A stretch of DNA of 44,475 nucleotides from an uncultured Myxococcales bacterium. Its GTDB lineage: Bacteria > Myxococcota_A > Polyangia > Polyangiales > Polyangiaceae. The notes below the pieces were generated by a model. It did not search any database, was not told where the DNA came from, and worked only from the letters and a program-made list of their open reading frames with translations. The stretch lies in the NCBI GenBank assembly GCA_937872925.1, contig CALMUT010000310.1, forward strand, positions 1-44,475, given 5' to 3'. The translations under genes were made by a program, and so were the position numbers. Position 1 is the first letter of the stretch; each line of letters starts with the position of its first letter. Of the stretch, positions 1-7,991 are shown in pieces.

Positions 1-376
1 CTCTCCTTCAGGAGGCGGCATAGTCAACCTGTCCGCTCAACGGGGGGAATTTCAGTGCCCGTGGGATTATTCTTGCGCGGTCACGGGGGGCGGCATGGGG
101 CCAAGAGTCCTTGTGTCGGCGCGGGTCACGCGTGATCGACCGGTCGCGCCTGATGGTGGATTTGTTTGGCGCAGAAGCGGGGAAGTTTCCCCGCCGCACC
201 CCTCGCTCCGGGGGCCCCGACCCCCGTCGCTCTGCTCGTGACGTGACTGCTAAAGAGCTGAAGCGTCGTCAGCACACACGCTCACCGCTCTCACGCCCGC
301 TCTCTCACGCCCGCGCCCACGCCCGCTCTCACGCCCGCGCCCACGCCCGCGCCCATGCCCGCTCTCGCCCCTACGC
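1..376. other. Left-edge stretch without a recognisable gene
   Basis: I see no convincing coding region here. The short open frames on both strands are rich in Arg and Pro and have no family resemblance. A plus-strand frame closing with TAG near position 21 could be the last few codons of a gene lying outside the window, but this cannot be supported. The only structure is the 12-bp tandem repeat at 292-365, which lies just past the stop codon of the CorC-like gene. Confidence 0.5.
292..365. repeat. 12-bp tandem repeat, six units
   Basis: Six units of the form CACGCCCGCTCT or CACGCCCGCGCC start at 292, 306, 318, 330, 342 and 354. There is a 2-base interruption after the first unit and a C-to-T change in the last. 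The two unit types alternate only roughly. The array ends 11 bases before the stop codon of the minus-strand CorC-like gene, so it lies in that gene's 3' flank and would be in its transcript if read-through occurs. No hairpin or U-tract is visible. Its function is unknown and it may be simple slippage DNA. Confidence 0.8.
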
Positions 377-1693
377 TCAAGCCGCCGTCGCCGAGTCGTC
401 CGGGTTGCCGTCCGGCTTCGAGCTCCGTGCCGGGGCGATTTCCACCTTAGACACGTGGCGTGCGTCGGCGTCGCGCACCAGGAACTCGTGGCCTTCGGCA
501 ACGAAGCGTGCTCCCGGACGTGGCACGCGGCCCAGGCGTTCGACGACGAAGCCGCCGAGGGAGTGGTAGTCACCGTCTTCGGGTAGGTCCGTGCCGAGGT
601 AGCGCTCAAGATCGCCGATCGAGATCGATGCGTCGACCAAGAGCCGGCCGTTCGGCAGGCGCTCGATGGGTTGTTCCTCGGTGTCGTGTTCGTCGCGGAT
701 CTCGCCGACGATTTCTTCGACCAGATCTTCCAGCGTGACGATGCCGGCGATGCCGCCGTGTTCGTCGATCACTACGGCCATGTGGTGGCGGCCGGCGCGC
801 ATGTCGCGCAGGGCGTCGGAGGCGGCGTAGGTTTCTGGCACAAACGCCACGGGCTTGCGCATCACGGAGGTGACGGCCACGGGGCCCTTGGAGGCGTGCA
901 TACGCGTGAGCAGATCTTTGATGTGCAGGACGCCGACCACGTTGTCGATGCGTTCGCGGTACACCGGGTAACGGGAGTGGCCGCTGCTGGCAGCGACCTG
1001 AATGATGTCCTCTACCGGAGTGTCGACGTCGAAGGCACTGACCCGGGTTCGGGGGACCATGACATCCCCGGCGGTGAGGGCGCGGAAGTCGAGTACGTTG
1101 CGGATCATCTCGGATTGCTCGTGGTCGAGCACACCGCTCTGTTCGCTCTCGGTCACGAGCAGCTCCACTTCGTGTTCGGTGACGCGAGCGTCCGGAGGGA
1201 TGGACGCGCCCTTTGCGACGGACTGACCCACGAGGCGCCCGGCAACAACCAAGGGGGCGGCCAGGGGCATGACCACCCACTCGAAAGGGCGCAGCATGGT
1301 GAGCAGTTTCGGTGCGGAGATCTCCGGGGCGCGCGCGACGACGGCCTTGAGCATCTCCGCGGGCAGGCCGTAAATGGCCAACGCCGACAAGGCCGCGATC
1401 AGGGAGGTCCAGCCACCCAGGGTGTGGCCTGGCAGTAGGCGGCTGACCAAGACTGCCGTCACGGCGATGCCGAGCACGCGCAGCGCGAGCCAGCGGGCTT
1501 CGATGGCGCGGCCCTCGAGCAAGTAGCGGTCGAGCGCTTTACGGGCTCGGCCTTCTAGTGAGTCGCGCAGGGCCACCCGGCGCGCGACAGACAGCGCGGC
1601 GATGGCGGCGCTGGCTGCTCCGAAAAAGGCTGCGAGCAGGGCGGGGAGAGCAGCAAGGATGTATGCGGAAAATGGTACGGGTTCTGGGGGCAA
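377..1693 (-). CDS. CNNM/CorC (HlyC) family protein with CBS pair
   Basis: This is a membrane protein of the hemolysin-C/CorC/CNNM family, linked in other bacteria to Mg2+ or Co2+ efflux and acid-stress tolerance. The N-terminal third carries hydrophobic segments of the DUF21 type (for example ILAALPALLAAFFGAASAAI). It is followed by the typical linker GVLDHEQSEMIRNVL and MVPRTRVSAFD. Two CBS motifs follow, the second around MAVVIDEHGGIAGIVTLEDL, then a C-terminal CorC_HlyC transporter-associated domain. I chose the TTG at 1693 (438 aa). It has GAGG about ten bases upstream and directly precedes the first membrane segment. The longer ATG at 1795 would add a cytosolic tail unlike the family and would overlap the divergent gene's start. 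The family call is firm and the start is moderate. Confidence 0.88.
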   Translation of the reverse strand: MPPEPVPFSAYILAALPALLAAFFGAASAAIAALSVARRVALRDSLEGRARKALDRYLLEGRAIEARWLALRVLGIAVTAVLVSRLLPGHTLGGWTSLIAALSALAIYGLPAEMLKAVVARAPEISAPKLLTMLRPFEWVVMPLAAPLVVAGRLVGQSVAKGASIPPDARVTEHEVELLVTESEQSGVLDHEQSEMIRNVLDFRALTAGDVMVPRTRVSAFDVDTPVEDIIQVAASSGHSRYPVYRERIDNVVGVLHIKDLLTRMHASKGPVAVTSVMRKPVAFVPETYAASDALRDMRAGRHHMAVVIDEHGGIAGIVTLEDLVEEIVGEIRDEHDTEEQPIERLPNGRLLVDASISIGDLERYLGTDLPEDGDYHSLGGFVVERLGRVPRPGARFVAEGHEFLVRDADARHVSKVEIAPARSSKPDGNPDDSATAA

Positions 1694-1793
1694 CTGTGTT
1701 CGGTCCTCGGGCGATCCACCGCCCTCCAGATCAAAGTTAGCCTTTCGGACTCGGCACGCGCAACCCGGCCGGTGGGCGGCCGATGGGGGAGGC

Positions 1794-2438
1794 ATGTCCG
1801 AACGAAGTAGTGGGGCCGCCGTAGCCGCTCGTCCGCCGCGCTCCGGGCCGCAACGTCCTGCCCCCAGTTATTCGAGAAAAGACAGTAAATTCAAAGAGTT
1901 ATTTGCCAAGCTGGGCATGCCGGCGCCGCCCAAAGTTCCCCTCCAAGGCGAGCGCTTTCGCGAATCCGCAGTCCCCGACACATCGAAACTCGTTTCCCAG
2001 TTGGCGGGGCGATCCGCAGAGACCGAGGCGGCCGGACCGCAGCGCCCGCTCCCGCTCTCGCCGGGGGCGCAGGAGCGCCAGGTCCCGGACGCCCTCGACC
2101 CGCTCGCGATCGCGCTCTCGCACGGTCCGGGTGCTCTGGCCCCCCCGCCTCCCGTCGCGGCAGAGGCCCCGTTGCAACATACGCCCGCCCTCGACCAGAT
2201 TGCGGCGCAACTGGTCAAACGCATTGCCTGGGGCGCCGCGGGTCGCAAAGGCGCTGCGCGGATCGAACTCGGCGCCGGCGCCTGGGCGGGCACGACGATC
2301 ACCGTGGTGAGCGAGCCCCAGGGCGTGCGCCTGGAGCTCGACGTCGGCGCGCAGGTCGACGGCGACGCCCTGGGAGAGCGGCTGCGCCGGCGACTCGAGG
2401 CAAAGGGGTTGTGTGTGCAAGACGTCGTCGTGCGCTGA
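1794..2438 (+). CDS. FliK/SctP-like C-terminal domain protein (putative)
   Basis: This 214-aa protein has a disordered, Pro/Ala-rich first 120 residues and a compact C-terminal domain of about 80 residues. That domain runs from IAAQLVKRIAWG through RIELGAGAWAGTTITV to ERLRRRLEAKGLCVQDVVV. The pattern, with a beta-rich region after an L/I-x-L-x-P/G motif and a long final helix, recalls the hook-length or needle-length control domain of FliK/YscP/SctP. I infer this by eye. In those families the protein measures hook or needle length and switches export specificity. No other flagellar or type III gene is visible in the window, so the role is uncertain. The ATG sits in GCATG, sharing bases with the longer alternative start of the divergent CorC-like gene. 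A GGGGGAGG run lies immediately before it, closer than usual. Confidence 0.6.
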   Translation: MSERSSGAAVAARPPRSGPQRPAPSYSRKDSKFKELFAKLGMPAPPKVPLQGERFRESAVPDTSKLVSQLAGRSAETEAAGPQRPLPLSPGAQERQVPDALDPLAIALSHGPGALAPPPPVAAEAPLQHTPALDQIAAQLVKRIAWGAAGRKGAARIELGAGAWAGTTITVVSEPQGVRLELDVGAQVDGDALGERLRRRLEAKGLCVQDVVVR

Positions 2439-2446
2439 GCGCATAG

Positions 2447-2467
2447 AGAAAACGGCGCAGCCGTCTT
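2447..2467. terminator. Weak bidirectional hairpin between convergent genes
   Basis: A short stem, AACGGC/GCCGTC, with a 3-base loop sits in the 45-bp gap between two convergent genes. On the minus strand it is followed by TTTTC, giving a weak intrinsic terminator for truB. On the plus strand the tail is CTTCC, a poor U-tract. The stem is only five to seven pairs, so this is a tentative call. Confidence 0.35.
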
Positions 2468-2483
2468 CCGGGGCGCCGACCCC

Positions 2484-3386
2484 CTAGGGCCGTCGCATGC
2501 CGCGCACGACGCGCGCAGACGCGCCGTCCGCTGTGGCCAGAGCGAGCAGCGTGCCGGACGTACTCAGAAGGCCACACACTTCGCAGCGCGGGATCGTGCC
2601 GTCGGCAAAGTGTTCCGGGGCCAGCGCGCGTCCGTGCTTGATCTGCTCGGCCCCAGTCGCGGTGACAACCAACGTGGGCATGCAGCGCCGCGCGGCGTCC
2701 GCGACTCCGATCAGCTCTGGCAAAGCGTCTGCTTGCGGCGGAAAAGCGTGGGCTTCATCGAGGGAAAACACGCCGCTGTGCGTGCGCCGCAGACCCGTCA
2801 AATGGGCCGGCACTCCGAGCCGTGCGCCCAAGTCCCGGGCAAATGCGCGCACATAGTAGCCCTTGCTGACACACAGCTGGATGCTGGCGCTGTTGTCTTG
2901 GCTGGTTGAAACCACCTGCGCGCTCCGCACTGAAACGGCCCGCGGCGGAAGGGCGAGGGGCTTGCCCGCGCGGGCGGCGGCATAGGCGCGCTGACCGTCG
3001 ACTTGGATGGCGCTGTGAGCGGGCGGCACTTGTTCCGTGCGTTGGAGTTCACCGGCCAGGGCGGCACTCAGCGGCTGCGCGTCGAGCCAGTTTACTGGCA
3101 AGTCGACCGCGTCGACCACGGCGCCTTCGGCGTCCAAGGAGTCGGTGGCGGTGCCGAACTGCACTTGGGCGACGTAGGTCTTGTCACTCTGAGTCAAGTG
3201 GTTGGACAACTTCGTCGCTTCACCCAGCACCGCCACCAGAACACCCGTGGCCATGGGGTCGAGGGTGCCTGTGTGTCCGACGCGGCGGGTCTGGTACGCC
3301 CGGCGAAGCCCGCGGACCACGTCGTGGCTGGTGATGCCGTGCGGTTTGTCGACGACCAGCACTCCGGATGGATCTAGCCGAGCCAC
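2484..3386 (-). CDS. truB: tRNA pseudouridine(55) synthase TruB
   Basis: TruB isomerises U55 to pseudouridine in the T-psi-C loop of tRNAs. The 300-aa protein shows the family's KPHGITSHDVV opening and the catalytic GHTGTLDPMATGVL block, where Asp43 is the expected nucleophile. It also shows the later YVRAFARDLG segment of the fold. Length fits the family. Its start overlaps the stop of the upstream acyltransferase gene by 13 bases, and that gene overlaps an SDR gene by 4, so the three are very likely one transcript. In many bacteria truB sits with nusA-infB-rbfA-rpsO; here it is in an unrelated lipid/redox operon, which is unusual. The identification is firm. Confidence 0.97.
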   Translation of the reverse strand: MARLDPSGVLVVDKPHGITSHDVVRGLRRAYQTRRVGHTGTLDPMATGVLVAVLGEATKLSNHLTQSDKTYVAQVQFGTATDSLDAEGAVVDAVDLPVNWLDAQPLSAALAGELQRTEQVPPAHSAIQVDGQRAYAAARAGKPLALPPRAVSVRSAQVVSTSQDNSASIQLCVSKGYYVRAFARDLGARLGVPAHLTGLRRTHSGVFSLDEAHAFPPQADALPELIGVADAARRCMPTLVVTATGAEQIKHGRALAPEHFADGTIPRCEVCGLLSTSGTLLALATADGASARVVRGMRRP

Positions 3387-4789
3387 ACGCTGGAGCGCTT
3401 GTCCAAGCCGCGTTGGACCAGCTCTTGGATGTTGGAGCGCACACGTTCCGCTAGGCGGCCCACAAGCACGTGGTCTTCGGCTGCCTCGGGACCGTAGCTG
3501 TCGACGGCGATGGGCTCACCGAAAGCGATGCGCCACTTGGTCGGCGCCGGGATCAAGCCGAAGGGGCCGAGCCAGGGGAAAGTCGGTGTGACGGGTACGT
3601 AGGGAACTCCCAGCGCTTTGGACAGGTATTCGAAGCGGAACAGCAAGGGGTTGGTTTCTTCCGCGCCGACGATGGCACAGGGCAAGATCGGCGTGTTCGT
3701 GCGCAGGCACAGCCGGACGAAGCCGCCGCGACCGAAGCGCTGCAGTTGGTAGCGATCTCGGAACAGCTTACCGATGCCCTTGACGCCCTCCGGGAAGACC
3801 GCGACGAGGTGCTCGCCCAGCAGCAAGCGTTCGGCGTTTTCTTGGCATGCCCGCACCGCACCCAGGCGCGTGAACAAGGCGCCAGCGAAGGGCAGGTAGT
3901 AAACGAAATCTTCCGCCAACCAGCGCAGCGCTCGCTGCTGCGGGTGACGCAATCGGAGCGCGCTGCGTAGCACCAGACCGTCCAGGGGCACGGTGCCGGA
4001 GTGGTTCGCAACGATCAACATGCGTCCGCTTGCGGGGATGGCTTCGGCGCCGGATAGCTCTACGCGGAAGTAGCGCTCGCATAGAAAGTCCAAAAGCGGG
4101 CGCAGTCGCGCCTCGTAGACCGGGTCGAGACCAAACTCGTCGACGTCTTCGGACCTGCTGCGCATCCCCAGGCGACCCCATTGCCGGGTGTAGTAGTCGC
4201 TGGACATGAGGTCCTTCACGGCGTCCGAAACTCTCGCGTCCGGTCCGCCCGGAGCTTCAATATCCGGCGCCAGGCGTTCCACCACTTCCCGCGCAACGCT
4301 CTGCACTTGTTCGCGCAGGCTGGCTTCTCCGCCGTCCGTGCTTGCCGCGGACTGCCGAATCAGTCCGTCGAGTCGCTCTTCTAGCGCCCGGATTTCCGCT
4401 TCCACGTCGCCGCTTAGCTTGCGGCGCGCACGACTCGGGGGCGGCTGCTCCTCGTCGTAGTCCATGCTCGGCGGCACAACGCGTGAGCCAATGCCCAGCT
4501 GCGGCGGCGAATCGAAGTCTTCGTCGGCAGCCTCGTTTCGAGGGGCACTCCGCGGCTGACGCAGCTTTGCTCCGGCGCTTTTGGTTTTCGTTGCGCTGGC
4601 CTGGGTAGTGGTGCGCTTCTTCGGGCCGGCAGAGCTCGCAGTGCGCGCCCGCTTTGTCTTCGTGGTGCCGGTCTTTTTGGCCTTCTTCGACGCTGCCTTC
4701 TTCGACGCTGCTTTTTTGGCCGGTGCTTTCTTCGCCGGCGCCTTCTTGGAGGTCGCCTTTTTGGCGGGTGCCTTCTTCTTTGCGCTCAC
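3374..4789 (-). CDS. Lysophospholipid acyltransferase-like protein with histone-H1-like tail
   Basis: The C-terminal 240 residues form a PlsC/LPLAT-type acyltransferase. It has the NHSGTVPLD block (His263 and Asp270, six residues apart rather than the classic HX4D spacing), a VFPEGVKGIGK block for acceptor phosphate binding, and PILPCAIVGAEE. Such enzymes move acyl groups from acyl-CoA or acyl-ACP onto glycerolipids at the inner membrane. The first 80 residues are a Lys/Ala/Pro tail with repeated APAKKA and ASKKA units, like histone H1 C-termini or bacterial H1 mimics. An acidic spacer and a predicted coiled region (EIRALEERLDGLIRQS) follow. The ATG shares ATGA with the upstream SDR stop. The acyltransferase call is good; substrate and purpose of the tail are unknown. 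Confidence 0.85.
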   Translation of the reverse strand: MSAKKKAPAKKATSKKAPAKKAPAKKAASKKAASKKAKKTGTTKTKRARTASSAGPKKRTTTQASATKTKSAGAKLRQPRSAPRNEAADEDFDSPPQLGIGSRVVPPSMDYDEEQPPPSRARRKLSGDVEAEIRALEERLDGLIRQSAASTDGGEASLREQVQSVAREVVERLAPDIEAPGGPDARVSDAVKDLMSSDYYTRQWGRLGMRSRSEDVDEFGLDPVYEARLRPLLDFLCERYFRVELSGAEAIPASGRMLIVANHSGTVPLDGLVLRSALRLRHPQQRALRWLAEDFVYYLPFAGALFTRLGAVRACQENAERLLLGEHLVAVFPEGVKGIGKLFRDRYQLQRFGRGGFVRLCLRTNTPILPCAIVGAEETNPLLFRFEYLSKALGVPYVPVTPTFPWLGPFGLIPAPTKWRIAFGEPIAVDSYGPEAAEDHVLVGRLAERVRSNIQELVQRGLDKRSSVWLG

Positions 4790-5790
4790 GGGTTCGCCTC
4801 CGAGAGTAGCCGCACATCGCGCAGGTGCTGCGCGTTGGCGAAGTCGATGACTGCCTCGCGGGTTGTAAACGCTGGCACGAACCCCAGATGGTCTTCAGCG
4901 GCCGCGCCGTCCGCCACGCAGATGTACTGCAAGTAGTCGAGCAATGCCGGCGGCGCTTCGAGCAGGTGCGCCACCCAGAGGGCGCGGGCCAGGGAGCGAG
5001 CAAACGGGCTGGGCAGCGGCACATTGACTCTGCCCGCGAGCTTGATGGCCGTGGACAGCGGCAAGACGCCTTGTCCGACGATGTTGTAGATCCCCGCGAC
5101 GTCCCGATTCACTGCGAGTTTGAGCGCGGCGACGGCGTCGGCCTCGTGCAAGAACTGCCACAGCGGATCAAATCCGAGCAGTGTCGGCACCGCGCGCCGG
5201 CCCAGATAGCGCGTGATCGCGTTTTGCACTCCTGGGCCAAGAATCGGTGCCATGCGTAGGAGGGTCACGCTACGCCCGGACCCGGGCTTTCCAAACCGCA
5301 GCGCGTCGCGCTCGGCCTGAAGCTTGTCCGCGAAGTAGGGCTCGCCTGCGCGGGCACGCAGGGGGTGGGCTTCGGTCAAGAAATTCGGATTGGTCGGGTG
5401 CGCGCCGTAAAGCGACGTGTGGCTGCGCATAATGAACTTGCGCACGTTGCTGCGCCTGCACGCATTGAGCACGTGCATCGTGCCGACACTTTCCAGTTCG
5501 TGGGCCCACGCCGTCGCCTGGGTTGGGGCTTCGAGGAACGCCAAGTGCGCAACACACTGAACGGCTTCTGCCCCCAAGATTTCGGCGAGGCGTTCTTCGG
5601 CAGCCGGCTGGCTCACGTCCAGCTCGTAGAAGTGTGTCTTTTCGCCGGCCGTGTCCGGGGCGATGGTGTCCAGGGCGATGATGCGCGCGACCTTTGGGTC
5701 TTCCTCCAAAAGCCCGATCAGATTTCGCCCCAAAAACGTCTGCGCGCCGGTGACGGCGAGACACAAACGGTGCGGCGCTTTGCGGGTCAT
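4786..5790 (-). CDS. NAD(P)-dependent SDR / epimerase-like protein
   Basis: This is an extended short-chain dehydrogenase/epimerase-type protein. A Rossmann fingerprint, VTGAQTFLGRNLIGLL, lies near the N-terminus. A Y-x-x-x-K pair occurs in EPYFADKLQAE, preceded by RSHTSLYG where the catalytic Ser/Thr is expected. The C-terminal part is substrate-binding in this fold, and nothing in the sequence fixes the substrate. I chose the ATG at 5790 (334 aa), directly before TRKAPHRLCLAVTGA. An ATG at 5856 adds 22 very basic residues without a better ribosome site. It is the first gene of the SDR-acyltransferase-truB operon, and its promoter should lie in the gap shared with the divergent kinase gene. 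An NDP-sugar or steroid-like substrate is possible. Confidence 0.82.
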   Translation of the reverse strand: MTRKAPHRLCLAVTGAQTFLGRNLIGLLEEDPKVARIIALDTIAPDTAGEKTHFYELDVSQPAAEERLAEILGAEAVQCVAHLAFLEAPTQATAWAHELESVGTMHVLNACRRSNVRKFIMRSHTSLYGAHPTNPNFLTEAHPLRARAGEPYFADKLQAERDALRFGKPGSGRSVTLLRMAPILGPGVQNAITRYLGRRAVPTLLGFDPLWQFLHEADAVAALKLAVNRDVAGIYNIVGQGVLPLSTAIKLAGRVNVPLPSPFARSLARALWVAHLLEAPPALLDYLQYICVADGAAAEDHLGFVPAFTTREAVIDFANAQHLRDVRLLSEANP

Positions 5791-5984
5791 GGCGGTCCCG
5801 CGACGCTGAGCGCGTTTTCGCTCTTCCATGGCAGTTTGGCGGCGCCTGGTCATCAAAGGCGACCGTAGTCCAAGCCCGTGGAAATGGCATCGGGATCTTG
5901 GTGACGACGTAGGACAAGGTGGTTGTCCCAGGACTTTTGTCCGGCGCCTCCCGCCCAGGGGGTTTTCGCAGTACTCTAAAGACA

Positions 5985-7991
5985 GTGGCCCTACTTCGCG
6001 TCGTCTCGAATCGCCGACTCGGTCCCTACGAGCTCGGAGAACGCCTGGGTGCGGGCGGGATGGCGGAAGTGTTCATCGCGCGGCGCGATGGTCCCCACGG
6101 GTTTCTGAAGCGCTTCGCGATCAAGCGTATTTTGCCTCAGCTCTCCAAGGACGCGCGCTTCGTTGCGATGTTCTGCGATGAGGCTCGGATTTGTGCCGCG
6201 CTAGCACATCCGAACATCGTGCAAGTCGTGGATTTTGGCGAGCATGACGGCGAGCTCTTCATGGCCATGGAGTACGTCGACGGCGTCAGCTGCGCGAAGC
6301 TACTGCGCTATGTCGCCACGAAGGGCCAGCGATTTCCCATCGCCGCGGCGTTGTTCGTGGCCCACGAAGTACTGCGCGGGCTCGCGTTTGCACATGCCGC
6401 CAGGGACGAACACGATCGCCCGTTGGGCATCGTGCATCGCGATGTGTCGCCGGGAAATATTCTGATCGGCCGCGCTGGGGAAGTGAAGCTGACGGACTTC
6501 GGTATCGTGCGCAGCACTTTCATCGATCGCCGCACCTATCCGGGGGAACTCAAGGGCAAGCTCGGCTACATGGCGCCGGAGCAGGCTATCGGCGGCGACG
6601 TGGACGCACGCACGGATGTATTTGCGGTGGGCATTGTGCTGGCTGAAATGCTGCTCGCGCGCCCGCTCTTTCCCGGGCAGAGCGAGATGGAGGTGTTGAC
6701 GCGGATCTACGAGGCAGACCTCCGCGTGCTCGAGGCGCATGCCGACAGTCTGCCGGCAGGCTTGGTCAACGTGCTCAGGCAGGCGCTTGCCCGCAAGCCC
6801 GAAGACCGCTTGGAGAGCGCAGAGGCGTTTGCTGAGGCCATTCGGGATGTGGCGCGTAGCGAACGGCTCGCACTTTCCGACGCCGCGCTGCTGCCGTGGC
6901 TGTCGGCTTTGGGCGTGCTTGCCTCCCAGAGCGGGACGCGGCCCGCCCAGGCGCCCCCCAGTCGTCCCGGAGAGATCGCTCGCGTGGCCGAACGCGTGTT
7001 GGAGCGCGCGCGACGCAGCCTGCCCCCGGTTGAACTCACACCCGTCACGTCGCCAGGTCGATATCAGCTCGATGGCGGACGAGCCCTCGCGCTGTCGGAG
7101 GCTCTGGAACGCGTGGCCACGGGCCGCGCCAACGCCACTACCAGCGTGTCCGTGGACGGGGCTGCGGCTCAGCCGTTGCTTGAGGTCGTGGAGTTGCGTC
7201 GTCTGTCGGTGCGACCGGCGTTTCGCTTCGGCAGTCCAGAGATGACCCCACGGGCGCAGCCGGTGACGGCAAAGTACTTGCCGGCCATGCTGTATGGGTT
7301 GGTGCGTCGGCGCGCCAGCGGCATGGTCGTGCTGCGCGACAACTCCGAGGAGACGCGGCTCTTTCTCCGCGAAGGTGCGCCGTACCTCGTCAGCTCTACG
7401 GACCCACGGGAGCTCTTGGGCGAACGCATCATCGCGCAGCGCATCGTCTCGCGGGCGGACGTGATCCGGTCTTTGGAGATGTGTGCGGACGGCTGCGTGC
7501 ACCTCGGCGAGATGTTGGTGCGCCGCGGCTTGCTGCGACCGCCGGAGTTGGTCCGGTTGCTCAGCGACCAACTTGAAAGCCGGTTCGTACAAATGGGCCG
7601 GTGGCGGCGGGGTTTCGTGGAGTTCTTCGAAGGCGAGCAAAGCCTGGATGAGGTGGCACCGTCGACCCGCACGGCGTGGGAGTTGGTCAGCGCGGCAGTG
7701 CGTCACGGCTATGCCGAGCAGGATTTGCGGGACGCACTGAGTAGCTCGGCGGCAAGTCCCATCGCTCGCAATCCTGCAGCCAATATCGCCCTCAGCGAGC
7801 TGGGGCTGACGCCTGCCGAACGCAATGCGTTGAGCCAACTCGTCGGCTCTGCGGACTTGTTCGCGAGCATCGAGCGACACGTGCTCACGGGCCGGATGCG
7901 CACCGAGGACGCACTGCGCGCGGTGTTCATCGGGCTTTCCGCGGGCGCCGTCGTTGCGCCGGGTTTTCGCGGCCCCCTACTTTTCAGGTAG
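5985..7991 (+). CDS. Ser/Thr protein kinase with C-terminal DUF4388-like domain
   Basis: The N-terminal half is a complete Hanks-type kinase: glycine loop LGAGGMAEVF, ATP-anchoring Lys in FAIKRIL, catalytic loop HRDVSPGN, DFG in LTDFGIVR, and APEQ. Ser-Pro-Gly replaces the usual Lys-x-x before Asn, which is common in myxobacterial kinases. After a Pro/Ala linker, the last 250 residues contain a DUF4388/PATAN-like region (LYGLVRRRASGMVVLRD to RRGFVEFFEG), found in gliding and response-regulator proteins. No membrane segment is visible, so it is probably cytosolic. GTG at 5985 (668 aa) begins just before the kinase fold; a GTG at 5919 is an alternative. Its 3' end overlaps the convergent lipoprotein gene by 15 bases. 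Targets are unknown. Confidence 0.9.
   Translation: MALLRVVSNRRLGPYELGERLGAGGMAEVFIARRDGPHGFLKRFAIKRILPQLSKDARFVAMFCDEARICAALAHPNIVQVVDFGEHDGELFMAMEYVDGVSCAKLLRYVATKGQRFPIAAALFVAHEVLRGLAFAHAARDEHDRPLGIVHRDVSPGNILIGRAGEVKLTDFGIVRSTFIDRRTYPGELKGKLGYMAPEQAIGGDVDARTDVFAVGIVLAEMLLARPLFPGQSEMEVLTRIYEADLRVLEAHADSLPAGLVNVLRQALARKPEDRLESAEAFAEAIRDVARSERLALSDAALLPWLSALGVLASQSGTRPAQAPPSRPGEIARVAERVLERARRSLPPVELTPVTSPGRYQLDGGRALALSEALERVATGRANATTSVSVDGAAAQPLLEVVELRRLSVRPAFRFGSPEMTPRAQPVTAKYLPAMLYGLVRRRASGMVVLRDNSEETRLFLREGAPYLVSSTDPRELLGERIIAQRIVSRADVIRSLEMCADGCVHLGEMLVRRGLLRPPELVRLLSDQLESRFVQMGRWRRGFVEFFEGEQSLDEVAPSTRTAWELVSAAVRHGYAEQDLRDALSSSAASPIARNPAANIALSELGLTPAERNALSQLVGSADLFASIERHVLTGRMRTEDALRAVFIGLSAGAVVAPGFRGPLLFR

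Noticed and set aside
8..199. 63-aa minus-strand open frame at the left edge
   Set aside because: Short, Arg/Pro-rich, no recognisable motif or context.
606..1438. Open frames on both strands within the CorC-like gene
   Set aside because: High GC keeps other frames open; their Arg/His/Gly-rich sequence has no domains and the CorC frame has clear CBS motifs.
6300..7880. 526-aa minus-strand frame in the first kinase gene
   Set aside because: No family likeness and it overlies intact kinase motifs on the other strand.
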